NCBI RefSeq assembly: GCF_004168255.1
Contig: NZ_SEWG01000010.1
Span: 1-64,000 of the forward strand
Direction of reading: 5' to 3'
Origin: Mucilaginibacter terrigena
Lineage (GTDB): Bacteria; Bacteroidota; Bacteroidia; Sphingobacteriales; Sphingobacteriaceae
Length of the DNA: 64,000 nucleotides
Positions within the stretch are counted from its first letter, which is position 1. Every line of letters starts with the position of its first letter. A model generated the notes under the pieces. It ran no database searches. It saw only the letters and a program-made list of their open reading frames with translations, and had not been told where the DNA came from. The position numbers and the translations under genes are program-made. Positions 34,062 through 43,449 of this stretch are shown here, piece by piece.

Positions 34062-35486
34062 TTATAGCTGCATGAAATATTCAGAGAAATTAAGCAGCGC
34101 CTGCTCGTCGAAACTTTTAGTTAATAATTGTAACCCTAACGGTAAACCCTTACTGTTATTGCCCGCCGGAAGCGAAATTGCCGGCATGCCGGCCAGCGAT
34201 GCCTGTACTGTAAAAATATCGTACAGGTAGGTAACTACCGGGTCTTTTTCTTTTACACCCAAAGCAAATGCCGGCTCGGGGGCGGTTGGGGTTAATATAA
34301 AATCAAAATCGTTTAAGATCTCGTTGGTTTTACTTTGGATAAGCCTGCGCACCTTTTGCGCTTTAGCATAATACGCATCATAGTACCCGGCGCTTAAAAC
34401 AAATGTGCCCAGCATTATGCGCCGCTTTACCTCCTTGCCAAACCCTTCGGAGCGGGAAAGCTTATAGGTCGATTCCAGATCAGTTGCATTAGGGCTGCGG
34501 TAGCCGTAGTGCACACCATCGTAACGGGCAAGATTTGATGAAGCCTCGGCCATAGCCAAAATATAATAGGTAGGCACCAGGTAATCCAAAAACTCAAAGG
34601 AGATGGGGCTTACCGTGTGCCCATCGGCACGCAATTTTTCTATATAAGTGGTAAGGGTGGCTTTAACCTCGGCATCTACACCGGGGCTGGATAGCGCTTC
34701 CTGCAGGTAGGCTATGTTCTTTTTTCCGGTTTCCTTTTTTAAACTTTCGGACCCGGGAACCGGTTTTTGAGACAGGGTGCTGTCGTATTCATCGGCACCT
34801 GCCAAAACCTCTAACAATAAAGCAGCATCGGCAACCGATTTGGTTAATGTACCTACCTGATCGAACGACGAAGCATAGCTGATGATACCGTGCCTTGAGA
34901 TGCGCCCGTAGGTTGGCTTTAAGCCTACAACCCCACAAAACGAGGCCGGCTGCCGCACCGAGCCGCCCGTATCGGTACCGATAGCCGCGTGGCACATACC
35001 CGCCTGCACCGCTACCGCCGAACCGCCGGAGGAACCACCGGAAACGCGGGTTTCATCAGCATAATTTTTTACAGGGCCAAAAAAAGAGTTTTCGTTAGCG
35101 GCGCCCATGGCAAATTCATCGCAATTACAGCGGCCAATTATAATAGCATCTTCGGCCAGCAGGCGTTCAACAACTGTTGATGAATATATAGATGTAAAAT
35201 CTTTTAAAATTTTTGATGATGCGGTAACCTTGTGCCCTTTATAGCATATATTATCCTTTATGGCAATTACCATCCCGGCAAGTTTACCGCCGGTGCCATT
35301 GCTTATACGTGCATCAATATCTTTTGCAGAAGCTAACGCGCCGGCTTCAAAAACCTCATTAAAAACGTTTAAATGTGCATTTGCCTTTATTTGACGCAGG
35401 TAGCCCTGTACCAGGCCCGCTACAGTGATCTCCCCATTTTTCAAACCGCCCTTAACTTCGGCGTAAGAGGAATAGTTTTTAGCCAT
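34062..35486 (-). CDS. gatA: Asp-tRNA(Asn)/Glu-tRNA(Gln) amidotransferase subunit A
   Basis: The glutaminase subunit of the GatCAB complex, which amidates mischarged Glu-tRNA(Gln) and/or Asp-tRNA(Asn). The amidase triad Lys77, Ser152 and Ser176 is in place (I-A-I-K-D-N, G-G-S-S-G-G-S and G-T-D-T-G-G-S), with spacing equal to known GatA. Length (474) is normal. gatB and gatC are not nearby, as is common in Bacteroidota. A hairpin upstream separates it from tatA. Confidence 0.96.
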   Translation of the reverse strand: MAKNYSSYAEVKGGLKNGEITVAGLVQGYLRQIKANAHLNVFNEVFEAGALASAKDIDARISNGTGGKLAGMVIAIKDNICYKGHKVTASSKILKDFTSIYSSTVVERLLAEDAIIIGRCNCDEFAMGAANENSFFGPVKNYADETRVSGGSSGGSAVAVQAGMCHAAIGTDTGGSVRQPASFCGVVGLKPTYGRISRHGIISYASSFDQVGTLTKSVADAALLLEVLAGADEYDSTLSQKPVPGSESLKKETGKKNIAYLQEALSSPGVDAEVKATLTTYIEKLRADGHTVSPISFEFLDYLVPTYYILAMAEASSNLARYDGVHYGYRSPNATDLESTYKLSRSEGFGKEVKRRIMLGTFVLSAGYYDAYYAKAQKVRRLIQSKTNEILNDFDFILTPTAPEPAFALGVKEKDPVVTYLYDIFTVQASLAGMPAISLPAGNNSKGLPLGLQLLTKSFDEQALLNFSEYFMQL

Positions 35487-35500
35487 GGGCCTAAAATAAA

Positions 35501-35542
35501 AAACTTATCCGTTGAAGCATAACTATTTCAACAGATAAGTTT
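35501..35542 (-). terminator. terminator between tatA and gatA
   Basis: The 16-nt arms AAACTTATCCGTTGAA (35501-35516) and TTCAACAGATAAGTTT (35527-35542) match at 15 positions. On the minus strand a T-run follows. It should end the tat transcript, about 50 nt beyond tatA. Confidence 0.8.
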
Positions 35543-35590
35543 ATACGTTTAACAGCTAAGGGTTAGCTGTACCAATAAAATCACAGAAAA

Positions 35591-35785
35591 TTAAACCTTG
35601 GTTTTATCTTCTGTAGTAGTTGTTGTTGTTGTATTTGCAGTATTGGTTTCGCCGTTCTGCGCGTCTTTAAATTCTTTAACGCCTCTGCCTAAACCCTTCA
35701 TTAGTTCAGGGATTTTTTTACCACCGAACATAATTAATATTGCAACGATGATCAGAATGATTTCTGGTGCGCCTAATCCACCCAT
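35591..35785 (-). CDS. tatA: twin-arginine translocase subunit TatA/E
   Basis: A 64-residue protein with a short N-terminal membrane helix (I-I-L-I-I-V-A-I-L-I-M-F-G-G), the hinge K-K-I-P-E-L, then the amphipathic helix G-L-G-R-G-V-K-E-F-K-D-A, and a Thr-rich polar tail. It forms the pore of the Tat pathway that exports folded proteins. It follows the longer TatA/B-like gene by 38 nt. tatC is not in the window. Confidence 0.93.
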   Translation of the reverse strand: MGGLGAPEIILIIVAILIMFGGKKIPELMKGLGRGVKEFKDAQNGETNTANTTTTTTTEDKTKV

Positions 35786-35823
35786 GATTTTTAAGTTTTA
35801 TGTTATGTTAATATTTTTTGTTA

Positions 35824-36321
35824 TTATTTATATTCTTCTTCAGTTGTAGTTTTAACCGGCTCGTCATCGCCCTTGGTTAAATCAATAGTATTACGGTTGG
35901 CACTGCCGGTAACCGGGTGTTTTATTTCCTCGGGATGGTGCTCAAAAGTATCATCTTCGGCAGCCTCTTTTTTAAGTTCGGCCTCTGTTTGTTCAATAGC
36001 ATCGGTAGCAACAGCCTGGCCCTCAAACGCGGGTAAAGTACCGGCAACAGGCTCGTAAGTATGCCCTGCGGGTTCTGTACCGTCATTTATTTCGGCAAGC
36101 TCTTCCTTTTTTTCTACCTTCTTGTCTTCGTAATTGTTTATCTGGTTGTTTATCTCGCGTTTAACATCTTCAGATGCATCTTTAAAATCGCGGATGCCTT
36201 TTCCTAACCCACGCGCAAGCTCGGGCAGTTTGTTGCCCCCAAACAGCATCAGTGCAGCAAACAATATCAAAATCATTTCGCTGCCGCCTATATTTAAAAA
36301 TAAAAAAACTGAACTTAACAT
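35824..36321 (-). CDS. TatA/TatB-like protein with an acidic C-terminal extension
   Basis: A 165-residue Tat subunit. Residues 1-25 form the membrane helix, with G-G-S-E-M-I-L-I-L-F-A-A-L-M-L-F-G-G and K-L-P-E-L-A-R-G-L-G-K-G, the TatA/B hinge and amphipathic helix. The remaining about 100 residues are Glu/Lys-rich and probably disordered. In organisms with two such genes the longer one often serves as TatB; the Glu at residue 15 is a polar position also seen in TatB, but assignment is not certain. It heads a tat pair with a -7 box 19 nt upstream. Confidence 0.88.
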   Translation of the reverse strand: MLSSVFLFLNIGGSEMILILFAALMLFGGNKLPELARGLGKGIRDFKDASEDVKREINNQINNYEDKKVEKKEELAEINDGTEPAGHTYEPVAGTLPAFEGQAVATDAIEQTEAELKKEAAEDDTFEHHPEEIKHPVTGSANRNTIDLTKGDDEPVKTTTEEEYK

Positions 36322-36340
36322 CTGTATTAAATTAAGGTTA

Positions 36341-36348
36341 CAAATATA
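36341..36348 (-). promoter_or_regulatory. -7 box upstream of the tat pair
   Basis: TATATTTG on the minus strand, a perfect TAnnTTTG match, 19 nt before the start of the TatA/B-like gene. The tat pair may have its own promoter in addition to read-through from the EnvC-like gene. Confidence 0.45.
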
Positions 36349-36374
36349 AACAATTAGAACAGTATAAGTTTAAA

Positions 36375-37670
36375 TCAATTTGGTGCCAGCCAAAGCCTCG
36401 GGTCAACAAAACCTTTATCTTTATATAGCTGGAAGATAATAGTTGCATCTCCTGTTGATGCATCTACCGCCACTGTGCCAATTGTTTGTTTAGTACTTAC
36501 CTTTTGCCCTTTGGCAACGTTTACTGTTCTTAGATTCTGATAAGCCGTAAAATACTCACCATGTTTTATAACTACCAGGTAGGTACCGCTAATATCCATT
36601 ATAGTCCTTACCTCGCCCTCAAAAACCGCCCTTACTGCCGCGCCTGTATTGGTCCTTATTTCGTAACCTGTATTTTCGTTACGTATGCCGTCGGCATCGT
36701 TATAAGTACCAAAACCATGCACCAGCTGGCCGGCAGCTACGGGCCATGGTAAACGGCCCTTGTTGCCCAAAAAGTCGTTAGATAGCCTGGCCGCCTCGGG
36801 CGTTGAGTTCAGGATCTCGCTGTTGGTAGAGTTTTTGGTTATCGCCTTTTTTGTAGGGGCAACAACCTCGCGGTTCTCGGCCTTTGCTTTGGCAGCGGCT
36901 ATTCTTGCCGCCTCCCTGGCTTCTGCTTCGGCCTTGCGCCTTGCCTCTTCTATCTCGCGCCTAACAGTATTTATAATTTCCTTGTTATTGCGCGCTATAC
37001 GTTTTTGAACATCACGCTGCTGCTGTTTTAGCTCGCCCTGGTGTTTAGACAGGTTGCTGATAACCTTTACCTGGTTATTTTTTGCTTTGCCTAACTCTGC
37101 CTTTTCTTTTTCCTGGCTCTGCAGCAGTTCGTTCTTTTGTTTTTTATCCTTATCCAGTTCAACTATCTTAACATGCAAGTCCTTTTGGGTGCCCTGTATG
37201 TACCCCGCCTGCCGCTCGCGGTAGGTGCCAAACTGTTGTAAATACTTTAAACGCCTGTATGCCTGGTTAAAGTCTTTTGATGCAAAAATAAACATCAATT
37301 TATTATAAGCGCTTTGGTTTCGGTATGCAAACAACACCATCCCGGCGTAATCCTTCTTCAGCTGGTCTAACTGGTTTTGTAAGCTATGTACGGTATTATT
37401 GCTCTCAGAGATTTGATTATCTAAATTTCTTACCTCGGAGTTGATATTGGTTATCTTTTCTTCGCGCAGGTTTATCTGCGCCTTTAATATATTAAGCTGT
37501 TTTAACGATACTTTTTTATTGCTCGCTGTTTCCTGGTATTCGCGGTTCAATTGCTCCAGTTCATCGTTTAATTTATCGCGCCTGCGTTTAAGTTCGGCGC
37601 TGGTTTGTGCAAAAACACCCGAGGTTGCCAACACCAAAAAAATAAATAAAGCCGCTTTAAAAAATTTCAT
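36375..37670 (-). CDS. EnvC-like murein hydrolase activator with a degenerate LytM domain
   Basis: A 431-residue periplasmic protein: signal peptide (about 1-21), a long coiled coil (about 22-255) rich in Glu, Lys and Gln, and a C-terminal LytM/M23 fold (about 310-431). The usual zinc ligands are missing: the H-x(3)-D site is replaced (G-Y-E-I-R-T-N-T-G), the H-x-H site reads I-I-F-Q-L-Y, and the second His is also absent (Y-Q-N-L). In E. coli EnvC the LytM domain is likewise inactive and activates amidases at the septum, so an activator role is the best reading. It is in an envelope gene run, 16 nt from the DUF4292 gene. Confidence 0.9.
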   Translation of the reverse strand: MKFFKAALFIFLVLATSGVFAQTSAELKRRRDKLNDELEQLNREYQETASNKKVSLKQLNILKAQINLREEKITNINSEVRNLDNQISESNNTVHSLQNQLDQLKKDYAGMVLFAYRNQSAYNKLMFIFASKDFNQAYRRLKYLQQFGTYRERQAGYIQGTQKDLHVKIVELDKDKKQKNELLQSQEKEKAELGKAKNNQVKVISNLSKHQGELKQQQRDVQKRIARNNKEIINTVRREIEEARRKAEAEAREAARIAAAKAKAENREVVAPTKKAITKNSTNSEILNSTPEAARLSNDFLGNKGRLPWPVAAGQLVHGFGTYNDADGIRNENTGYEIRTNTGAAVRAVFEGEVRTIMDISGTYLVVIKHGEYFTAYQNLRTVNVAKGQKVSTKQTIGTVAVDASTGDATIIFQLYKDKGFVDPRLWLAPN

Positions 37671-37686
37671 TCACCAAAAATATAAT

Positions 37687-38487
37687 TTAATTAGCAGGTT
37701 CGTAACTTTTTGGGATACTAAAAGGATATTCGAGCGGCTTATCAAACTCTGCCTGTGTGTAGCGCAGGTTCACCTGTATCTTTTTATCGCCTGCGGTTGA
37801 TGCAATATCTATCTGCGACGGTATCACCCTGTTATCGGCCTGTATAAAAACGTTGTTTGCTACCTGTAAGGTTTGCCTGGCCACAGCGTTAGACAGGTTT
37901 GTTTGGGTAACTTTCAAATCGGGCCCTAATAAAAGCTTATAAACAAGGTCCTGTAAGTTACCGCTAAGCGCCGTATTGGCACCTTCGGTTTGGAAATTAG
38001 CGTTAGTGTTCAACAATTCGGGGATGGCGTTACCAACCAATAGCGCCTGCAATGTTTTAAAATTAACCTGCCTGCTTGCATAAGTATATACATAGCTAAA
38101 TGGCTTTTTAAGGTAAACACTTTGCAGGCGGTTTACCACTATGATACTATCGGGTGTTATTTGCGCGCGGGCAACCTCGATGCCGATAATGGCAGTTATC
38201 GAGATCCAGATCTTTTGATCGCGCGCTACGCGGATGTTTAGCGTTACATCGTTGCTGTTACCGTTTATATCCAGCTTGGTTTTTGCCTTGCCCGAAAAGG
38301 TGTTAAAAGTAACTTGCTTTGCCCGTATGGCTGCCAGCCTGGCACGCAGGCTGTTTTCCTTATTTATTGCCGCCGAATCTACCGTGGTAGTGGGGCGGTT
38401 TACAACAACCAGTTTTTTTGATTTACAGGCTACTAAAGCCATCAGGCAAAAAACAATGGCTATTTTATTCAAAGTATTTCTTTTCAT
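37687..38487 (-). CDS. DUF4292 family lipoprotein
   Basis: A 266-residue lipoprotein: the signal peptide ends in L-M-A-L-V-A-C with a Lys-Ser-Lys start to the mature part. The body (about 45-260) is a beta-rich half-barrel of the DUF4292/LolA-like type, with the conserved opening F-N-T-F-S-G-K-A-K. In Bacteroidota it sits between a TPR protein and a LytM protein, as here. LolA-like folds bind lipids or lipoproteins, but the role of this family is not established. Its 5' end overlaps the upstream TPR gene by 23 nt. Confidence 0.92.
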   Translation of the reverse strand: MKRNTLNKIAIVFCLMALVACKSKKLVVVNRPTTTVDSAAINKENSLRARLAAIRAKQVTFNTFSGKAKTKLDINGNSNDVTLNIRVARDQKIWISITAIIGIEVARAQITPDSIIVVNRLQSVYLKKPFSYVYTYASRQVNFKTLQALLVGNAIPELLNTNANFQTEGANTALSGNLQDLVYKLLLGPDLKVTQTNLSNAVARQTLQVANNVFIQADNRVIPSQIDIASTAGDKKIQVNLRYTQAEFDKPLEYPFSIPKSYEPAN

Positions 38488-40201
38488 TTATTTTCCGTTC
38501 TAAAACCGGCGATTTGCCCCCCTGTGCTTTTGCCTTCGCCCAGTTTTGTAAGGCGGCATCAACGTCTCCCAGGAAAAACAGGATATCGCCGTAGTGTTCT
38601 GTTTTTACAGCGCTGTTCCCTTTATCATGTAAGAGCGACTTTTCTATCCAAAGTTTAGCCTCTGTGTAGTTTTTCTGCTTAAAAAGTATCCACGCGTAGG
38701 TATCTTCAAACGATGCCGTGTTGGGCTGCAGATCGTTACAATGCTTAGACATTTGCGCGGCGCTCTCTAAACGCTCATTCCTTAACGACAAATAGTAGGC
38801 ATAATTGTTCAGGGTGAAAGCATTATCGGGGCTTATGGCGATAGCTTTTTCGTAAGCGCTGTCTGAGTTTGTGTTCTCTCCTAACGAATGATAACAATCG
38901 CCAAGGGCCGAATACGCCTGCGTAAGCAGTTCTTTATCCTGCGTTTCTAACGATACCGCGTTTTTTAAATAGCTTATAGCTTTGGCATACCCGCGTTTTT
39001 GCTGCCATGCAATACCAACCATGTAGTTCATCCAGGCCTGGTTCGGGAAAAACGACAGCGAACTTTCGCCATCTTTTATGGCAGCATCCAAATCATTTTC
39101 GCTTAGGTCTATCCTTACCAATTGTTCCTGAACGTTGTATGCCTGGTTGTTAAGCGATATGGCTTTTTTGTATGCCGCTTTGGCTTCGGGCACCTTTTCG
39201 CTTTGCAGCAGCATATCGCCATACATGGCATAAGCCTTACTGTCTGCCGGGTGCGCAACTACTAAAATACGGCTAAGTTCCAGCGCGCTGGCCTTGGCAT
39301 TTGGCTCGGGGAATTTGGGCACATAGCCCAGTAATATCCTTATTTTTTGTTCAATATCCACATCAGGGATGGCGAAGGCCAGTTCCAATTCGTCAAAACT
39401 GGCTTCAGGGTTATTTTGTTCGCGGTAGATATCTGCAAACGCCAAATGCACCGCCCCGTTTTTAGGATCGATGGTTTTTGCCTTTTGCAGCGCGGCAATT
39501 GCCTTATCGTTTAAATTGTTGGAGTTATATATTTCGGCCTGCATCAGGTAATATTTTACCTGTGTAGGGTTGGCGGCTATCAATTCGTCTAACGCCGAGG
39601 TGGCTTTTTTTACATCACCCTGCCTGATGTAAATTTTCTGCCGGTTTACCAGCAGTTCTTCGCTTGGGCCGGCAAGCTCTTCTACCTTATCGTACATTTT
39701 TAAGGCCTCGTCATATCTTTTTTGAATAAACAGGGCGTTGGCCTCGTCGTAGTAATAATCGGGCTTGGTTGGGTTAATACGGATAAGTTCGTTAAAAACG
39801 TTTTCCAGCTTTACAATGTCGTTGTTTTTTTCGTAGCTGCCGGCAAGGGCTATCCAGTACCACTCGTTGTTTGGGTTAACCGTTACGGCCCGCTCTAACA
39901 GGGGCTGCGCGGCCTTGATGTTGTTACGCGCTTTTTCCATGTTGGCCAGCTCAAACATAGTGGCATCGTTAGTTGGGTCTATCTGTAATATGCGGTTAAA
40001 CAGTTCGAAGGCCAGTTTAGAATTATCGATGGTTTTTTCGCGCAGGGCCGAAAAAAACAATTGCTTTACCATACCGCTATCGGCAGCCGAGAGGGGCTTG
40101 GCGGCAATTACTATGGCAGTATTATCTTTCCCGGAGTTGGTTTGCGCAATACCGGCTGTCGATATCCCCATAAATAATATTAATGCTGCCGCTAATTTCA
40201 T
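38465..40201 (-). CDS. tetratricopeptide repeat protein (exported)
   Basis: A 578-residue protein with a signal peptide (about 1-20) and at least ten TPR units through the rest of the chain (for example A-L-K-M-Y-D-K-V-E-E-L and A-K-A-A-Y-K-K-A-I-S-L-N). TPR arrays mediate protein interaction. Its 3' end overlaps the DUF4292 gene, so the two are translationally coupled and probably work together in the envelope. No catalytic motif. Confidence 0.92.
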   Translation of the reverse strand: MKLAAALILFMGISTAGIAQTNSGKDNTAIVIAAKPLSAADSGMVKQLFFSALREKTIDNSKLAFELFNRILQIDPTNDATMFELANMEKARNNIKAAQPLLERAVTVNPNNEWYWIALAGSYEKNNDIVKLENVFNELIRINPTKPDYYYDEANALFIQKRYDEALKMYDKVEELAGPSEELLVNRQKIYIRQGDVKKATSALDELIAANPTQVKYYLMQAEIYNSNNLNDKAIAALQKAKTIDPKNGAVHLAFADIYREQNNPEASFDELELAFAIPDVDIEQKIRILLGYVPKFPEPNAKASALELSRILVVAHPADSKAYAMYGDMLLQSEKVPEAKAAYKKAISLNNQAYNVQEQLVRIDLSENDLDAAIKDGESSLSFFPNQAWMNYMVGIAWQQKRGYAKAISYLKNAVSLETQDKELLTQAYSALGDCYHSLGENTNSDSAYEKAIAISPDNAFTLNNYAYYLSLRNERLESAAQMSKHCNDLQPNTASFEDTYAWILFKQKNYTEAKLWIEKSLLHDKGNSAVKTEHYGDILFFLGDVDAALQNWAKAKAQGGKSPVLERKINEKKYFE

Positions 40202-40221
40202 ATCATTATTACACCGGTGTA

Positions 40222-41724
40222 TTATCTGCTAAAGATAGCTTTTAGTTCTTTGCGTTCGTTAAATAAAGCCCCTAAGCCGAATAAAATTAACAACCCATTA
40301 CCTATATATATATTACGCTTAAATACGCTGAATGACAGATAAACGAGCACGACCGATATTATAATATAACCCAGGTTCTTTTTTATATCATAGGGTATGG
40401 GGTAATTTTTTTGCCCCCATAGGTACGACATTATCATCATACTGGCATAAGCAGCCAATGAGATCCATGCCGACGCTATGTAACCATAATAAGGTATAAA
40501 AACAACGTTAAGAACAATGGTAAGTAAAGCCCCTATGCCTGAAATGTACAACCCGTATTTGGTTTGATCGGTAAGCTTGTACCAAACAGATAAATTCATG
40601 TAAATACCCAGGCTTACATAACCAAACAACAACACCGGGATAACCTTTATACCTGACCAATAAAATTCCGTTTGGGCAGCATCCTTCCCTTTTATAAAAT
40701 ATTTCAGCAGATCTATATTAGCTACCAGTGCAACAAATATCAGGCATACGGCAATAACAAAGTAATTCATTATCCGGGCGTAGGTATGGGTGGCATTTTT
40801 ATTTTTAGCGTGACTAAAAAAGAATGGCTCGGCCCCAAGCCTGAAGGCGTTTACAAAGATGCTGAGGAAGATAGATATTTTTGCACAAGCTGTGTATATA
40901 CCTACCTGCTGGGCGCTGATATCTTCGGGTAGCAGTTTGCCAAGCAGTATTTTGTCTAAATTTTCGTTAACCAGAAACGAGAAATTGGCTATTAACACCG
41001 GCCAGCTGTATATTAACATTTCGGCAAACAAGGCCCGGCTAAACTTTGGCTGCAGTTTCATAAGCTCGGGCAGCAGCATTAAAAATGTTGCCGCACTGGC
41101 AATTAAATTTGAAAGGAAAACGTAGCCAACCCAGGTTTTTCTGAACCAGGTGCTCATCCATGCACCGCCGGGCAAGCCATGATTAATAATAAAGGGTATT
41201 ACATATATAAAGGTGAGGTTTAGGCCTACAAAAATAATAATATTGATAAGCTTAAGCAGACCATAGCGCCCGGGGCGGCCATCGGCGCGCAATTTGGCAA
41301 AAGGTATTACGCACAAGGCATCAAGTATAAGCGTGCCTATAAAAAACTTAATGTATAAAATATAATCGGGCAGCGGGGTTACGTTGCCTATTCTTATCCA
41401 GTTGGTTATTACGCCGGCAAGCGGAAAGGTACACAGGAAAAATACTGATGATACAATAAGTATAGCGCCAAATGTATTGTTGTAAACCAACTGCTTATCA
41501 TCAGCCCGTTTGTTTAGGTACCTGAAAAATGTGGTTTCCATACCAAACGACAAAAGTGCATTAAGCATTGATGCATAGGCATAAAGGTTACCAAATACCC
41601 CGTATATTTTAGCAGGATAGGTGCGTGTGTAGATAGGTGTTAAAAAAAAATTAAGTACCCGGCCGGCAATAGTACTTAAACCATAAAGTGCGGTTTGCCC
41701 GGCAAATTTTTTAGCTGTTGACAA
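40222..41724 (-). CDS. polysaccharide flippase / MATE-like lipopolysaccharide biosynthesis protein
   Basis: A 500-residue inner-membrane protein with about 12-14 transmembrane helices, opening with F-A-G-Q-T-A-L-Y-G-L-S-T-I-A-G-R, a typical Wzx/RfbX-type start. The family flips undecaprenyl-linked sugar chains across the membrane. No glycosyltransferases are nearby, so substrate cannot be named. It lies between acylphosphatase and the TPR gene, 18 and 20 nt away. Confidence 0.92.
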   Translation of the reverse strand: MSTAKKFAGQTALYGLSTIAGRVLNFFLTPIYTRTYPAKIYGVFGNLYAYASMLNALLSFGMETTFFRYLNKRADDKQLVYNNTFGAILIVSSVFFLCTFPLAGVITNWIRIGNVTPLPDYILYIKFFIGTLILDALCVIPFAKLRADGRPGRYGLLKLINIIIFVGLNLTFIYVIPFIINHGLPGGAWMSTWFRKTWVGYVFLSNLIASAATFLMLLPELMKLQPKFSRALFAEMLIYSWPVLIANFSFLVNENLDKILLGKLLPEDISAQQVGIYTACAKISIFLSIFVNAFRLGAEPFFFSHAKNKNATHTYARIMNYFVIAVCLIFVALVANIDLLKYFIKGKDAAQTEFYWSGIKVIPVLLFGYVSLGIYMNLSVWYKLTDQTKYGLYISGIGALLTIVLNVVFIPYYGYIASAWISLAAYASMMIMSYLWGQKNYPIPYDIKKNLGYIIISVVLVYLSFSVFKRNIYIGNGLLILFGLGALFNERKELKAIFSR

Positions 41725-41742
41725 TTAGGAAAATGTAAGCGT

Positions 41743-42021
41743 TTATAAACTCTTTTTTACGACCTCAAAATTACGATAGTTTTTCAATTCGCCCTCATGG
41801 GTTTCAACCGAGGTTACTACGGCATGTTCGGCCCCTTCGTGGCACCACTCTACAAACATCTCCATCATAACATCATCTGCTTCGGCAGCTATAAATACAT
41901 CGCCGTTAAGTTCGTTTTTTACAAAGCCACGCACGCCAAGCTGGTCGGCTACGGCTTTTGCACCCACCCTGAAAGATACGCCCTGCACTTTGCCCTTTAC
42001 CGTTATATCCAGGTGTTTCAT
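41743..42021 (-). CDS. acyP: acylphosphatase
   Basis: A small enzyme (92 residues from the chosen start) that hydrolyses carboxyl-phosphate bonds. Catalytic Arg18 (V-Q-G-V-S-F-R) and Asn36 (G-F-V-K-N-E-L-N-G) are in the right places. I chose the ATG at 42021 because it begins directly with the family strand (K-H-L-D-I-T-V-K-G). An in-frame ATG at 42075 would add a basic 18-residue extension (MSAFKKKRSF...) that acylphosphatases normally lack. First gene of the minus-strand run that leads to the flippase. Confidence 0.9.
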   Translation of the reverse strand: MKHLDITVKGKVQGVSFRVGAKAVADQLGVRGFVKNELNGDVFIAAEADDVMMEMFVEWCHEGAEHAVVTSVETHEGELKNYRNFEVVKKSL

Positions 42022-42132
42022 CATTTTGCGAATGGTTGATTTTTTGAATGAGCGCTTTTTCTTAAACGCACTCATCCGCTATTTTGTTGGATGCAAATTA
42101 ACTTAATCCAACGCAATCAACCTAATACGGAT

Positions 42133-43305
42133 TTAAACCAGTTTTTTAACGCTGGTATCGGGGGTGAGTTTAACCCCGTCTAAACCGGTAAGCAGGTTTA
42201 ATCCGGGAGTTTTGCCGGCTTCTATAGTGCCTTTGTCGCTATCTATCCCTAAAAATCTGGCGCCGTTTATAGTGCCCCATTCCAACAGGGTATCAATACT
42301 TAACGATGGGAAGTTTTGCTGCAGCGTTTTCATTTCGCTCAAAATACAAAGCTTGCTGTTTGAGGCGAGGCTATCGGTACCCAGGGTGATATTAAAGCCC
42401 TGATTTACAAAAAGCTCTATCTTAGGTAAGCGCTTTTCAATGTATATATTAGCGTTAGGGCAAAAGCACCAGTTTATTTTACGATCGAACCGTTTAATAA
42501 AGTAAATATCTTTTAAGTTGGTACAGGTGTTATGTACCAGCAATATTTTTTGCCTGTTTGTTAAAAGTGGGATAATAGACTGCAGGGAGTTACGCGCCTG
42601 CGGGCGAAAGTACCCGATATCGACCCCCATATGTTTATACAGATCAATAAACCCGCCCAGTTTGTACCTGTAAAATTTATTCTCATCCTCGCATTCCTGG
42701 TTATGGATGCTTAACAGGTTTGTGCCGGTATCGCAATGTTTCTTGATCAGCTTAAATAATTCTTTAGAAACAGAATACGGCGCATGCGCGGTTATCGATG
42801 TTGGCTGTGGTTTAAATTCTTCGGCGGTTTCAAGCGCTTTTTCAAAAAGGCTATCAGCACTTTCGGGTAAAAACCCCAATATTTCGATAAAAGTGTGGTA
42901 GTAAAGTTTGCTTTTGGCTTTTATAGGGGCGGTAATGCCTGTGTTTGAAATATCGCCAACGGCAACTATACCATTATTATACATTTGCTGGTCGGCTGCT
43001 TCGGCAGCGGCGAGCATATCGGCTGCTTCGGCGCTTCTTGAGGACAATATATCTTTTATAAAACTGATGAGCCCGCCCCCGGCTGCTATCATGCCCTTCA
43101 TATGCGATAACTCGGTATGGCAATGGGTGTTTATAAAACCCGGTACAATTATACCGTTAACTTGTTCTATGGGGGTGTTTGATGCTGGAGGGGTTTTGTC
43201 GTCGGTAACTGAAATGATCGTTCCATTATCATCCACAGTTACAATTCCATTCTTTATCGGATCGGCACAAACAGGGTAAACGTAATCGGCTTTAAAACTT
43301 TTCAT
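42133..43305 (-). CDS. amidohydrolase superfamily metal-dependent deaminase/hydrolase
   Basis: A 390-residue TIM-barrel enzyme. Metal ligands: H61-x-H63 in N-T-H-C-H-T-E-L-S-H, a His in L-S-I-H-N-Q-E, a later His in L-L-V-H-N-T, and the Asp of G-T-D-S-L-A-S-N. The layout and motifs resemble cytosine/adenosine-type deaminases (SsnA/MtaD/aminofutalosine deaminase group). The last is part of the alternative menaquinone pathway; that assignment cannot be made without pathway neighbours. Single-gene unit, divergent from rlmN. Confidence 0.9.
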   Translation of the reverse strand: MKSFKADYVYPVCADPIKNGIVTVDDNGTIISVTDDKTPPASNTPIEQVNGIIVPGFINTHCHTELSHMKGMIAAGGGLISFIKDILSSRSAEAADMLAAAEAADQQMYNNGIVAVGDISNTGITAPIKAKSKLYYHTFIEILGFLPESADSLFEKALETAEEFKPQPTSITAHAPYSVSKELFKLIKKHCDTGTNLLSIHNQECEDENKFYRYKLGGFIDLYKHMGVDIGYFRPQARNSLQSIIPLLTNRQKILLVHNTCTNLKDIYFIKRFDRKINWCFCPNANIYIEKRLPKIELFVNQGFNITLGTDSLASNSKLCILSEMKTLQQNFPSLSIDTLLEWGTINGARFLGIDSDKGTIEAGKTPGLNLLTGLDGVKLTPDTSVKKLV

Positions 43306-43437
43306 TAAATATAACTTAGCATCAGCAATGTTTTTTTTAAATCCAATCCATACATCAATTACAATTAACTTTTAGTTATTGTTTTTAATGTTAGAAAAGA
43401 ATGACTTTAAAAAAAGAACAGATTTTTTAAATTTAAG

Positions 43438-43445
43438 TACTTTTG
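43438..43445 (+). promoter_or_regulatory. -7 box of rlmN
   Basis: TACTTTTG, a perfect TAnnTTTG match, ends 4 nt before the rlmN GTG at 43450. Transcription would begin at or beside the start codon, which suggests a leaderless mRNA. The -33 region is A/T-rich without a clear TTG. Confidence 0.55.
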
Positions 43446-43449
43446 CATT

